In this document: positions 1 to 10,960 of the stretch, in pieces
Layout of the letters: the number at the start of each line of letters is the position of its first letter
How positions within the stretch are numbered: the first letter of the stretch is position 1
Assembly: GCA_965644295.1 (NCBI GenBank)
Contig: CBFFRP010000132.1
Location: forward strand, 62,001 to 126,000
Length of the DNA: 64,000 nt
Direction of reading: 5' to 3'
Source of the DNA: Paraphysomonas bandaiensis
Lineage: Eukaryota > Chrysophyceae
Made by a program: the position numbers and the translations under genes
Notes under the pieces: generated by a model
Databases searched by the model: none
What the model saw: the letters and a program-made list of their open reading frames with translations, nothing else
What the model was told of the DNA's origin: nothing

Positions 1-1
1 C

Positions 2-1462
2 GATTTCTCCATTGATGTGGGTCCCGGAAAACTAGATATTGAACTTGGAAATGTTGAAGGGCACAGCCATTCTGATATTGTGCAAGTAGGAAGACGATTC
101 CGGTCGTTTATTGAAGCGATGACTTTCTCGAATAAAGAGTTCTATGCACACAACATTGAGAGCGCATATGAGAGTATCCTCCGTGTTGAAGCAGTTATGA
201 GGGAAATTAACAACCCACGAGGACTCAGTGTGGTACTAAGCAACAAGGCTAACATATTACTGCGGTATTATGAGCTCCGTGATCATTTATCTCTTGCGAA
301 AAAATGCTTTGATATTGCGATACTGGAAGGTCATCGAGCAATTGAGACTTGTACAACGGAGGAAGATGAGAGGTACTGCACAATTACCCTGGCGGGACGC
401 TATGGAAATTTAGGTGCCTACTATATGGACACCAGGGAGTACGATAATAGTATCGCGGCTTATGAAATGGCCATAATGCTGCACGGGAAAGCCGCGGATA
501 AGATCGGAGAAATACGCGCACGTGGGAATCTCGGAAAGGCCTATTTGGACATGGGCCGCCTTAATGAGGCTGATGAAATCTTCAGAGAAGCGTTTGATTG
601 TGCTGTGCATAGTTTTGCCTCTCTCGGCACAGATCGTGCCCGAGAAGTTCTACAGTACGCTTCAATGAATATGGGAATACTGCTATGTTGTACTGAGGAG
701 TATGAGGAAGCCAGAAAATTTTTCACTTATTCCTTGGAACTGTCCAAGACTATACACAGACTAATTAAATTGAAGTGTTTGAAAGAGCTGAGTGAGGTGT
801 ACATGCATTTATCACATCCAGATGCCGAAGAAATGGGTAACTCAATTTCTCAAGATTTGACGCAATATGATGCTGTGCGCAAGCGCCACTTTCATTTTCT
901 TGTTGATGTTTCAAGTCGAATGACAAACGAAACGATGGCATTTTATCACGACAAGTTATTCTATATCATAACGAATTTGTGTACGATGAAGGATTACGTA
1001 TCCGCAACAGTTTATAATAACAACACCCGAAGAATAGTATCTAAAGAAGTTGTTGGAAGGCATAGATCGAATCTACTGCAAAGAATTACTCGCGAAACTT
1101 ATAACTTCCGTGGGACAGCCTCATTTTATGATGCGCTTGAACGATCGATTGTAAGTATTCGAAAGGATTCAATCGGAAGTGGAGATCAGTGGATCATAGC
1201 TTTATCAAATGCTAGAGACAACTCTTCGGTCAAAGATTTCGAAAATTTACCGTCCATTATTCAAAGGTGTAAAATTAATATTGTCATGATTACAGACAAG
1301 GTATTTTGGAATTTGGAGAGAGTTGACAGGTTGTTAAGTGCATGTCGATTTGGCCTACGAATATCGCAAGAAGGAGGTGAAATAAGTGATATTAAACGTG
1401 CTTTTGAAGCTGCTGATTCAAGTCTTGTCACCGTGAGTCATACGACCATGGAAACACTGTAA
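2..1462 (+). CDS. TPR-repeat protein with C-terminal vWA-like domain (5' truncated by window edge)
   Basis: The frame is open from base 2, so the true start lies outside the window and about 486 residues are visible. The first ~270 residues are helical, with tetratricopeptide-type repeats: the segment NIESAYESILRVEAVM, then units of the type GNLGAYYMDTREYDNSIAAY and GNLGKAYLDMGRLNEADEIF. From about residue 293 there is a von Willebrand factor A-like fold: strand FLVDVSSRM, then GTASFYDAL near residue 370 and WIIALSNARDNSS near 393. The MIDAS looks damaged: the DxSxS position reads D-V-S-S-R and the usual TDG aspartate is replaced in LSNARD, so metal binding is doubtful. TPR plus vWA suggests a protein-interaction scaffold, but no pathway can be named. 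A single open exon is visible and it ends in TAA, followed by a TA-dinucleotide run. Confidence 0.75.
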   Translation, partial: DFSIDVGPGKLDIELGNVEGHSHSDIVQVGRRFRSFIEAMTFSNKEFYAHNIESAYESILRVEAVMREINNPRGLSVVLSNKANILLRYYELRDHLSLAKKCFDIAILEGHRAIETCTTEEDERYCTITLAGRYGNLGAYYMDTREYDNSIAAYEMAIMLHGKAADKIGEIRARGNLGKAYLDMGRLNEADEIFREAFDCAVHSFASLGTDRAREVLQYASMNMGILLCCTEEYEEARKFFTYSLELSKTIHRLIKLKCLKELSEVYMHLSHPDAEEMGNSISQDLTQYDAVRKRHFHFLVDVSSRMTNETMAFYHDKLFYIITNLCTMKDYVSATVYNNNTRRIVSKEVVGRHRSNLLQRITRETYNFRGTASFYDALERSIVSIRKDSIGSGDQWIIALSNARDNSSVKDFENLPSIIQRCKINIVMITDKVFWNLERVDRLLSACRFGLRISQEGGEISDIKRAFEAADSSLVTVSHTTMETL

Positions 1463-3082
1463 TTCACCCTTATATCTGTATATATATATATATATATATG
1501 GGTTTTTGTCAAAATTAGTGTTGTTTTATGAATACTTATCTTTGTGTAATGAACACGACCTAGCAGCCCACAATTAATTTATTTATCTTTTAATTTATTA
1601 CGAGTTACAATGAATTCTTATTTATACGTTAGCTAGCAATGTAACGCCTGTGCATCGTTCACTTGAAGAAAGTTGTTTCATTTGCTTGTGATAGAGCTTC
1701 AATGCGCAACAAGCCAGAGAACCTGCAGAATACAATAAAATACTCATTCGTTTAATTATGATGCGACTGATATATGGAAATATTATTCAACCAAGTCAAT
1801 TTGGTGGAAAAAACTAGTCAATTCAATAAATGACTCAACCTAGTCAAGCACCAATGCAACCACTTCTGCTCTATCACTCAAAGTAAACACAGTGAGCAAG
1901 CAGAATGTTGATATACCTGACTTCAAAATTTTGAGTCCTAAGGTGAGTCCTATGCTTGACTTCAGAAGGCAGCCCAATACCCCGGATACCTCTTTTAGGT
2001 CGGTCATTCCCGGATGCCTGTTTATTCGGTATAGTCCAAAGACGTCTATACAAAATTGACAATTATTATTGTCCCTTGTGCCACACAGAGAGAATATTAT
2101 TATCTGCTGACTATATATATATATGCGACCTTCGCTAGTTTCCCCGAGAAATATCCCCAGAACACCACGAAAAGGTGCGAGTCAGACTTCGTTGAGGACA
2201 AACTCTGGTGCGCGCTCAAGCAAGACGTGTAGCCATGATTGAGTAATAGATAGATAAATGCAATAAGCTCTCTCATGTAATAATCAGATCTTTAATATGT
2301 AGCCATGATTGAATAGCTGAGCCATAAATTGGAAAAATACTGTAAATTATCCTAGATTTACCCAAAATATTGTAAAATTCCCACACGTTTGCATATTATA
2401 TTATAATATATATATTATATATAACTAAAGATTACAAATTCACCAGGTTTTCTATATAAAATTCACACTTTCCTTACATCATGAATTGTAGCAAGGAAGC
2501 GTTATAATATACCTGTATACTGTACTGTATCTAAACTAGACATCGACAAAACTAGGAGGTCTATTTACGCCTCTACACAGGGAGTGTGTTGAACTTTAAA
2601 ACATCATACTATATAATAGGGAGAACTCATGGAAGTATTGATAAAATGCCACAGAAACATATTTACCGTTGTGTAGTTGTAAATGTAGGAGTAAAATTTA
2701 GAGTCCATTAATATCTTATTATTATTATTAACACTTCATTTTTACCGATTGAAATGTGGATAAAAATTCCTCTGTATCCAGTAAGGTACGTGGTATTATT
2801 ATGAGCATGAATATACTATAACCACATTGGCATGATGGGGTAGGTGGAGTACAAAAGCGAACTTTTAAAGTTCAAGTTTTGGCCTGGCTGTAATTTATAA
2901 ATATAAGTACCATGCTGATATTATTATGTACTAATTATCTCTTGTAAGTATTTTTAATTATAGCCATCAGAACTTATCTATACATAGATAATAATGGTAT
3001 TGATAAATAATATGTACTATATAATGGATGGTATGTACCTAATATTAAATGTAGCCCACTAGGGTAAGCCTCATAATATCCC
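1463..3082. other. AT-rich intergenic DNA
   Basis: No credible gene is seen. The stretch contains a short (TA)n run after the TPR gene, one minus-strand copy of the dispersed SINE-like repeat (1845-2197), and at about 2262-2295 a fragment reading CATGTAATAATCAGAT. That fragment also occurs at the LINE tail near 10945 and, inverted, near 51205. A ~30-bp sequence near 2945-2975 recurs near 8291-8325, on the other side of the LTR element. Confidence 0.6.
1845..2197 (-). repeat. SINE-like dispersed repeat, copy 1 (3' truncated)
   Basis: Read on the minus strand, this copy begins with the family head (CAACGAAGTCTGACTCGCAC near 2197) and runs through the GGGTATTGGGCTGCC block and the segment ending GTTGATATACC/ATTCTGCTTGCTCAC. 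It stops in the hairpin motif at about 1845. The reference copy is at 52137-52622. Confidence 0.7.
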
Positions 3083-3469
3083 TGTAATCTTTCTGATGAG
3101 AAAGACCGTGTTTACAACGTTTTATATGAATTTAAAGTGCTTCCCAAACCGAGAATACACTGTCCAGAACACCAAACCGGTGAAACTGCCTCCTAACACA
3201 AGCAAACCGCGAGTATAGAATGAATTAAATTACGTTAAAACGTGTAAAGAAAAAGTGAAATCATACAACACTCTATCTTGCTGTGAATCATCTACAGTTT
3301 ACAGTATCATACTTGTACATATACGGGACTTATATCCCTTCAAGAATACAGTAACCGCAATGTATACTAAATAAACTGAAAATGAAAGTACAACAGCATG
3401 CTACCTAGAGTACCGCAGTATAACACCGTATAACTCCACGTATAACAGTAACTACAGGTATGCGTGACA
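3083..3469 (-). repeat. 3' LTR (relative to minus-strand transcription)
   Basis: 387 bp, bounded TG...CA and identical to 7749-8135. The polypurine tract sits directly on its inner side, as expected for the 3' LTR of a minus-oriented element. Confidence 0.92.
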
Positions 3470-3487
3470 CTACCCCTTCTCCCTCCA
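3470..3487 (-). other. Polypurine tract of LTR element
   Basis: On the minus strand a run of purines (GGAGGGAGAAGGGG followed by TAG) lies immediately before the LTR. This is the expected plus-strand priming site for reverse transcription of a minus-oriented element. Confidence 0.75.
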
Positions 3488-3724
3488 GCTAGAGAAAAGA
3501 AATAGGAATACATATCTGGGATAGATAGAAGTAACACTTGTATCAGCCAATATAGCGTCATTCCAAGCATTAGCAAATAAATATCCAATTCATGAAATAA
3601 AAGTAATAAACATACGTAGAGCAATATTATATAATAATAAGTATGAATAATAGTATGAATGTTATAATATATATATGTGATATAATCATGAAATAAATAT
3701 TAAATAAATAAAAGTAATCAACAA

Positions 3725-4327
3725 TTAGAGAAGAATAGTAGGATATTGTTGGCAGAATGCAGCATCCACCAATACCTTAGTAGAAGGATCAAATTCCGTG
3801 ACTCGACCATAGCAGTGAACGTCATAGGCACTCCATTCATATGTAGATTGAAACAAAGGGCAATAGAGGTCTATACGTAACTGGCGACGGCCAACCCACC
3901 GCACATAAGAACATTCGACAACATACATCGTTGTATAACAATTCGGCAGATTAAGTTCATCATAGAAATCTGAACCCCATGCACGCAAATCTACATAAAT
4001 TGTTTGACCAGGTGACACCCCTTCGATAGGTATACGTTTCAAACGTGCACGTTCAGATTTTGCCATAGCAGCAGAAAACAACAGAGGGAACAATTGAGGT
4101 TTCTGCTCACAGAACGACTGAAATTGCGAGGTGGAAGCAATATCCTGTGACCATGGAAGCCATAATAACGAACCATCCTCAAACTGAACTTGGAATTCCA
4201 TTCGAGAACGAACCTCCGGATCTCCTCGGTATGCAATCACAGCAACCACAGTATACTGGTTAAAATCAATTTGCGCAACACGATATGCCTGCTCAGGCGT
4301 ACCAAAGAACGGTTTGAGCCATGACAT
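3725..4327 (-). CDS. LTR-element ORF downstream of integrase (chromo-like/tail region)
   Basis: The ORF has 200 residues and an ATG at 4327. It follows the integrase remnant by only a few bases in the same orientation and reaches close to the PPT. The N-terminal part contains an EFQVQFEDGSLLWLPWSQDI-type strand-rich segment that looks like the chromodomain-like or tail module behind Gypsy integrases. The rest has no motif I recognise. It is intact over its length, unlike the integrase. The call as an element-encoded product rests mainly on position and orientation. Confidence 0.6.
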   Translation of the reverse strand: MSWLKPFFGTPEQAYRVAQIDFNQYTVVAVIAYRGDPEVRSRMEFQVQFEDGSLLWLPWSQDIASTSQFQSFCEQKPQLFPLLFSAAMAKSERARLKRIPIEGVSPGQTIYVDLRAWGSDFYDELNLPNCYTTMYVVECSYVRWVGRRQLRIDLYCPLFQSTYEWSAYDVHCYGRVTEFDPSTKVLVDAAFCQQYPTILL

Positions 4328-4330
4328 GTG

Positions 4331-4930
4331 CTACACAACTTCAAAACGCATCACAACATGCATGCATGTGACATCAGCCTTATACGTGGATACCACTTCG
4401 TAAGGACCTTTGAAACGAGGGTATAATTTATTGGGCTTGTGCTGAGTTGGATCCAGCCGCAACAAAACTAAATCACCAGGCTGATATTCGTTCAAAGTAT
4501 GTGCAGGCGTGGCAGACTTGCGCTTGTCTTGGATCTTGCGCTGAACATCCATGGCAACCGCTCGAATCTTCTGTAAGTTCTCATTCAAAATAGACACATA
4601 ACCCGCAGCAGAAGATTCATCCATAGTCAGTTCACCCAAACGAAAATATGGAATATCAACGGTACCAAACACATATTGAAAAGGAGAGAGTCCAGTCTCA
4701 CTACTGACTTCATCATTCAAAATGAACTGAATCAACATGTAACACTCAATGTCCCCCCATGAATCTTGCAACCTCTCATCGTGGACTAAACCCTGTAGAA
4801 ATCACAACAGCTCTCGATGAGATCGCTCGACCATATTAGACTCATGACGATTAGTTAATGACACTCGAAATCGAACTTCAAACCACTTCAATAGAAACTC
4901 CTCATAGAACCCAGCACTCACGAAGACCAA
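4331..4930 (-). pseudogene. Integrase remnant (catalytic-core end plus C-terminal domain) of the LTR element
   Basis: On the minus strand, from about 4930, the frame reads a core-end segment with the retroviral-type ESN...ER motif (RHESNMVERSHRELL), then an in-frame stop, then DSWGDIECY and TGLSPFQYVFG. It continues into a basic helical stretch and the C-terminal pattern YQPGDLVLLRLD...KLYPRFKGPYEVV. This order is typical of Ty3/Gypsy integrases. The internal stop near 4800 and the absence of the upstream catalytic part indicate a broken gene. Confidence 0.8.
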
Positions 4931-7052
4931 TAATAGCAGTAGATTCAAAAACTAATCCCATCCACACAATAGCAAGATAAGCCCTCGGATAACGCCTTAA
5001 CATCAATCTCTGTAGTTCCAGTCGGGAAAAACTTAACATGACAAATTGCATCCTCGCATCAACTACAGAATTCACTTGTAGTTAAATAGAATACCACAGT
5101 GAAATTAAAAGATACTGAATTCTCAAATGCTCATAAGATTTTGGATTAACCTTTGCCTTATATATCCAATATAACCAAATGAGAATTACGTAGAGCCACT
5201 AATGGTCATGTAAATAGATTCCGCACTCAATGACATTAACCACAAGTATTTGATCATCATAAACTTCACGCAATTCAATTGTAGGAAATACGCTTCAACT
5301 CAAACACTTGTTCATTTCACCCGCCATTAGACACAATTGAATTTCCGTGAATACAAGTCCGAAGTGAATCAGAGAGACACTAACCTTAGGACTGAATAAC
5401 ACTCCACCAAATACTCGCAACAGCCAAGTTGAGCAAGTCTTAGCTTAAACCTTGTTGTACCCAGACATACTACAACAACGTTGTAAAACTCTTATTTCAT
5501 TCATCATAAACAATAGAAGCGAGTTCACAAAGAAACTTAATTAATCCACTATTCCGAATTTGAATCCATAATATTAACTCAAATCTCTCGTACCACCCTT
5601 TTGCAAGAAGAGACACACACAACTGGAAACCGTAAGTGTCTTACAACCCATTTTGACAACTGAATCTGAAAGTAATCAACCACCATCATCCATGTATTTG
5701 TGCACCAAACTCTACTTTGACATATCTTATTTTGTACAATAATTGTAATTCATCCTCTCGATTTTAGAACGAAACAATATTTGATTAATGAAAATATCAC
5801 CGGACCAATCAATAACCACCCCAATCAAAACATCATTCATCTCATTCTGAATATATACGAACATAGTGCACTGGTCTTATATTTCAGTAACCATACGTAA
5901 CGATTTCCCTCAGATACAACATTATAATATTGTAAACAATAGAATGATCCACTCAACGCAATCTCATTGAAAAGAATCCAACAATAGAAATATCAACTGA
6001 AATAACAACAAGCTCGCAAAGTAATAACTCCCATTTTTAGTCTCGAAGTTAACCATCACTAGCATATATAATTCTTTCGCATGCAATAGTATTATCAACA
6101 CCATACCTCCAAATATCATTGACACTTAACCATCGATCTCATACCCGATGCATAATACAGTCAAACAATTGAAAAATACCAGCGACAAAGTTTTCAAAAT
6201 TTCATTGACATGTTGTATCACTGAACCATATTCACTTCAACGTAACAGAAACTTCAATTTCGAACAACTTTCAATCAACAACTAACCATGAATTTAGACA
6301 AGTTAATTCGTTGCATTTATGGATACCATATATTCAAATTCAATCCCATTGCAGATCCAAAAAAAACTGAGTAACCATTTTATAAGCATCAACAAGACAA
6401 TGAATATCTCCAACTCCTTCCTGTTTCTATTCATTCTCTTTAATACAAAATGCAAAGCACACTGAAAACATATTGCTCCAAATATACTTTCCTCATACTG
6501 AAATTACAACATCAAAATTTACATTCTGTTCACATAGAGGCAATCGCGTTCATTAAAAACTGTTTACTTCCTCTGAAATTAAACTTTCGTATATGAATCA
6601 TATAGTATTGCAAAACTTATCCAAACCATACATGACCCTTGCAAAACTATAACAATAATTGCTTGCCATTGATGTTGAAACCATACCATTGATATTGAAC
6701 AACTCTTTGCAGACTTTTTACCAATCTCAGACAATACTGTCATTCATTGAAACTTGATAAATTCACTGAAACCCATTCTTATACATTGAACTTAAAACCG
6801 AATTATTCTCTCGTAGTAGTCAGTATCACACAGGACTATTGAGCATAATTTTAACTAGACATTATTGAATATGGATCACACTTCTCAAAAACTCAGAACT
6901 CCCATATTGTAACTCCCATCACAACGGTAAGGCTCACAACAACCTCAATCCATTCCGAAATAAAATGAATAAAACCATGATAAATATTGCATCATCATAA
7001 ATAATAAGATGAACTTTGAAACAAAAGACACTTGCTGGATTTGGAATTGAAC
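4931..7052. other. Interior of LTR element without recognisable coding sequence
   Basis: About 2.1 kb of AT-rich sequence with dense stops in all frames lies where protease, reverse transcriptase and RNase H would be expected. I found no YxDD-type or DTG-type motif. It could be a replacement of pol in a non-autonomous derivative. Confidence 0.6.
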
Positions 7053-7691
7053 TTACTGAATTAATGGCGGCCCTGGCCCATGCTCCGCAATAAACACAAG
7101 ATTTGAAAGCAATAAACTCAAACTCTTGTTCAACGTAAGAAACTGAAAAACGTAACAAGCTGCATCTTGCTTTATCAGCATAAACAAGGAATATTCAAAC
7201 ACCGAATAATTGAACACTGAAAAAGGTACGACTGACATGCGCTCGATTACATCTGTAGCATCATTGGCAGTAGTCTCTTTTCCAAAGGAATTTGGAATTA
7301 CCATTTCAGGATCAATGGCAACATGCTGCATAACAACTTGAGAATTATCAACAAAAATCTCAGCCTCGAATGACTCTGACTGAACGTCCTGCTGCTCAAC
7401 AAATTCCAACATATCATTGACAACATTCTGCACAATACAGTTCTCATCGGTTCTGTTCTGAAGTAGATCTGAATTAGCTGGAATCGCTCGTCTTGAGGAA
7501 CGTCGAGACTCCAACTGCTGCAATCTTTGTTCGAACATTTCGAAATGAAGATCGATGGACTCAAAACGCTTGTTCAGCTGCTCTTGTTGTTCAGCAAACC
7601 GCTGCTTTTGTTGAGCAAACTGTTCATTTTGTTCAGCAAACCGCTGCTGAAGGAACTCCATAATCTTTGAAACCTCTTCTTCCGAACTCAT
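7053..7691 (-). CDS. Gag-like coiled-coil ORF of the LTR element
   Basis: The first ATG is at 7691 (MSSEEEVSKIMEFLQQRF), just inside the 5' LTR. Residues ~10-70 form a glutamine-rich heptad-like coiled coil with repeated QQRFAEQ/EQ units. The remainder is acidic and then hydrophobic, ending in GPGPPLIQ. Position (first ORF after the 5' LTR) and orientation match a gag or gag-replacement protein. No zinc knuckle is visible. Confidence 0.6.
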   Translation of the reverse strand: MSSEEEVSKIMEFLQQRFAEQNEQFAQQKQRFAEQQEQLNKRFESIDLHFEMFEQRLQQLESRRSSRRAIPANSDLLQNRTDENCIVQNVVNDMLEFVEQQDVQSESFEAEIFVDNSQVVMQHVAIDPEMVIPNSFGKETTANDATDVIERMSVVPFSVFNYSVFEYSLFMLIKQDAACYVFQFLTLNKSLSLLLSNLVFIAEHGPGPPLIQ

Positions 7692-7748
7692 AGTCGACAA
7701 TAATATAAATAAACAATGTTTCTTTCTATCCGACTAAAGTATTAATAC

Positions 7749-8135
7749 TGTAATCTTTCTGATGAGAAAGACCGTGTTTACAACGTTTTATATGAATTTA
7801 AAGTGCTTCCCAAACCGAGAATACACTGTCCAGAACACCAAACCGGTGAAACTGCCTCCTAACACAAGCAAACCGCGAGTATAGAATGAATTAAATTACG
7901 TTAAAACGTGTAAAGAAAAAGTGAAATCATACAACACTCTATCTTGCTGTGAATCATCTACAGTTTACAGTATCATACTTGTACATATACGGGACTTATA
8001 TCCCTTCAAGAATACAGTAACCGCAATGTATACTAAATAAACTGAAAATGAAAGTACAACAGCATGCTACCTAGAGTACCGCAGTATAACACCGTATAAC
8101 TCCACGTATAACAGTAACTACAGGTATGCGTGACA
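7749..8135 (-). repeat. 5' LTR (relative to minus-strand transcription)
   Basis: 387 bp, identical to 3083-3469. It is followed on the plus strand by TCCC, which matches the bases before the left LTR. Confidence 0.92.
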
Positions 8136-8639
8136 TCCCTTCCTTCCAGTAATATAGTGACAGTACTCCGAGGTGGGGTTATATTGAGAAACCCACTAAA
8201 AAAGGAGTGGTGGGTAGATAATATAGATGCAGTTGATTCTGCATCTATTATGACTAGCGAATGTGCCAGAAGTTCTGTTGATTATTGCTTGTAATAAGTA
8301 TTTTTAATTATAGCCAACAGAACTTTTTGCTATATACATATAGATACATATATAGCACTATATAGTACGTTATATCATGTATAGTGTAACCGTTACATTC
8401 TCACATTTTTGGCCTGTAACTAAAATAAAACTTATTAAATGTCTTTAAAAACATGTTCCCTTCACACCTGCTGCAGTATTTATTGCAGAAAGCATCAAAA
8501 ACTCAACTTAAATTGATATTTTGAAAATTTCACCAGGTTTGGTCATCACATCGACTTATTACAAGAAGCTGCATTGATTACTACAGCAGGTTCTATGATA
8601 TTCACCAGCTTGTGAATGTGAATAGTGACACACATTTTG
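8136..8639. other. AT-rich intergenic DNA
   Basis: No gene seen. A ~30-bp sequence around 8291-8325 repeats one at 2945-2975. The remainder is unstructured to my eye. Confidence 0.5.
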
Positions 8640-10608
8640 ATTCTCCTCAACACACAAATACTCCCGACTCTACTATACAAGGCCACCAAAACATCCTGGA
8701 CGTATGCCTAATTCATCGACATAGACAAACTACTTGCGAAGACCGCTAGGATACTCCGTCTCTCCCATGGATATCCCAGCAGCAGGAATCTTATCTACCT
8801 TCCCACGAAATACAAAGGGCTTGGACTGCGCAAATTTTCAACCCACGCCCAGACTCGGAAATGGCATACTCTACAACACGAGCCCTCACACTCTGAGGAC
8901 AGCCCAAGAATGGGGCCACATGGCTCTTGCAACGATACGAGCACCCCCCCCAAGACGTCGACATGTACATCACTAGCCTGCTGGTAAAATGGGGGAAACA
9001 GCTCGGCATCCGACTACAGCCTCCCTCCCCCCCAGCTACGCCACAAATGGAGCTATACTATTGTGACAAAAAGTCAAATCACAACTCCAAGAAGTAGTGT
9101 TCAACGATCGCCAGTGTACGCCTACAAAGCCATCTTCACGGATGGATCCTTCACACGCACACACCTCACCCCCCCTTCTCACCTACTCGGCGACACCCAC
9201 ACACAGCCCAATTCCCACAACGGAGGAGCCGCAATTGTATGACACCCGCCCAAGGATAATTGGGTTCACAGACTAACCAAAATCCTACATCTCATGGCAC
9301 CACAGTTCACCGCACCTGCTGGCCTCAACGCCTACACCTACGAAACCCTTGCAATGTCAGCAGAGCACTGAAATTCTCCACTGTACTCCACTCTTCCGTG
9401 CCAATCTGGACTGATTGTCTGGCGGTGCAGACGCGAACCAAAGAGGTCCGTCGGACGGCGTGCCCTCGGAACAAAGCCCCAGGGAATATTTTACTAATGC
9501 CTCGCCACCACAGCTCGTAAACAGCGCACGATAAAATGGACTCGCTCGCACCCCGAACGTAGAACACAAGATCAAAGCAACTGGACGTCTACACTGGTCA
9601 CGGCATCTATATCACCGACGCTGCCGCCAGTGGCGAGTGGTAGACACTAGATAGAGTAATGCTCGGAGCCTCCAACTACAGTGTTGTCACAACTAACGCT
9701 ACGCACATACTGGAAGAATTATTTACCACGAGTCAATGGCACTGGCGAAGATACGATACACATCTCCTCACAGACATCGGTCTCATGCTAGGAGATGTCA
9801 CCGATCTCCACCACCAGTAGTAGGACCTCCATCAATACACCCTCCGACGAGGTAGCATGTATGCTGCACAAAAACGCAGCGAGACCCGCAGTATTGGACA
9901 CCCAGCGGAACACAAGATATGGCGCACATGCTTCTCACCTGCACTCACCCTGACATCATTCACATACGTGAAGATGTCTACCAAGCACACCACAGTAAGC
10001 TTGACAAACTTCGCACACGCACGCTTCCCCATCCCTGGTTTCACACTGCCATAATCAAACTAGCAAAAGCCGCATGGAATTCAAACACCCCTCAGGTTGA
10101 GCGCTACTGGACCGGTCACCTAACTGCCACATAATTGGCCGACGCATTTGGACGCCACATATCCAACTCATAGCTCGAACATCAGTTCCACGCCCTCGAA
10201 AAATCCAGCACCTGCCTCTATCCTGCTCCCCCTCTATATATGCTTCGAAAAAGGGGACTCAGACACAACAACGCAGACACAACACCAGTAATACCGGTCA
10301 CAACACCGACACACTCACAGCGGCACCAGTCCCATGATACTTACCCGACACCAAAAATACTCCAGCTACTCCAGGCGACAACCATCCCCAGAATTCTATA
10401 TCCCGACAGAGAGGCAAGCGCAACCACTCCGGAAACAACTCATCCTAACTTGTGGCCGTAATCCCACCTCGACAACCAGCACCATCTCCACCACCGAATT
10501 ACACTCTCATCTACGTACCGCCCCATCCACTCCTCACATAATTCGTGGCACAGTTCCGCCAGACACATTGCCCAAAGGTAGACCCCCCGACTGCTAACCT
10601 CACTACAA

Positions 10609-10643
10609 GGGACGGTTGCACCATGGTGCTCGCAGCGATGCAC
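10609..10643 (+). repeat. Cloverleaf-like hairpin motif, divergent copy in the LINE 3' region
   Basis: The basal stem GGGAC (10609-10613) pairs with GTCCC (10639-10643), and an inner hairpin GCACC/GGTGC is at 10618-10629. Compared with the copy at 52432 (CGGAAG/CTTCCG), both sides of the basal stem have changed while pairing is kept. Confidence 0.6.
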
Positions 10644-10735
10644 AAGCAGTCCCGAGACGGTTGCTTCACTACTAGTAGTATATAGCAAGTCGAGTTATTA
10701 GTTAGTCTATAGATGTAAATCTAGTGTATATATAT

Positions 10736-10960
10736 ACACAACGGAAGTGGTTGCACCTTGGTGCTTGCGGCGGCGCACAAGCAGCTTCTGTAGCGCTAAA
10801 TAGTAGGATAATAGAATTTGTGCTAATTAGTTATGGGTAGAGGTCTAACTAGTAGATCTAGCATTCAACTAGACACTGTATCGGAACGAGTTTTTAACGC
10901 CTATTGCTAAATAAAAAGACTATCAATATATATACACAACCGTTCTCATGTAATAATCAG
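10736..10960 (+). repeat. LINE 3' tail with hairpin motif, shared with the SINE-like family
   Basis: The hairpin block begins CGGAAGTGGTTGCACC and is followed by GTAGAGGTCTAACTAG and a TTTTTAACGCCTATTGCTAA block. The same order occurs at 52430-52622, and without the hairpin at 35841-35972. The tail ends CATGTAATAATCAGAC, also found near 2262 and inverted near 51205. Confidence 0.7.

Larger units (their letters stand above)
3083..8135 (-). mobile_element. LTR retrotransposon, Gypsy-like, with identical LTRs and a 4-bp target duplication
   Basis: Two 387-bp direct repeats (3083-3469 and 7749-8135) match base for base by eye. Each begins TG and ends CA on the plus strand. The element is flanked by TCCC on both sides (3079-3082 and 8136-8139), a plausible 4-bp target-site duplication. 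A purine-rich tract (minus-strand GGAGGGAGAAGGGG) abuts the left LTR at 3470-3487, which fixes the coding orientation as minus. Minus-strand order is 5' LTR, coiled-coil gag-like ORF, a ~2.1-kb stretch without coding sense, integrase C-terminal part, a further ORF, PPT, 3' LTR. I see no protease, reverse transcriptase or RNase H, so the element is probably non-autonomous. A primer-binding site was not recognised. Confidence 0.9.
8640..10960 (+). mobile_element. Decayed, 5'-truncated LINE (non-LTR retrotransposon) with RNase H remnant
   Basis: This GC- and C-rich island contrasts with the AT-rich surroundings. Translated remnants in shifting plus frames show the post-RT segment ending YKGLGL near 8820, then an RNase H-like series. 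The series is IFTDGSF near 9135 (first Asp), YETLAMSAEH near 9345 (Glu), IWTDCLAV near 9407 after a frame change (Asp), and WTRSHPE near 9540. A downstream segment of the type HPDIIHIREDVY (about 9950) resembles the region after RNase H. Stops and frameshifts are frequent and no catalytic RT motif survives. The 3' part (10600-10960) carries two copies of the conserved hairpin and a tail shared with other repeats. Confidence 0.75.

Noticed and set aside
9260-10688. Many short ORFs in the C-rich island
   Set aside because: They are frame fragments of the decayed LINE rather than separate genes.
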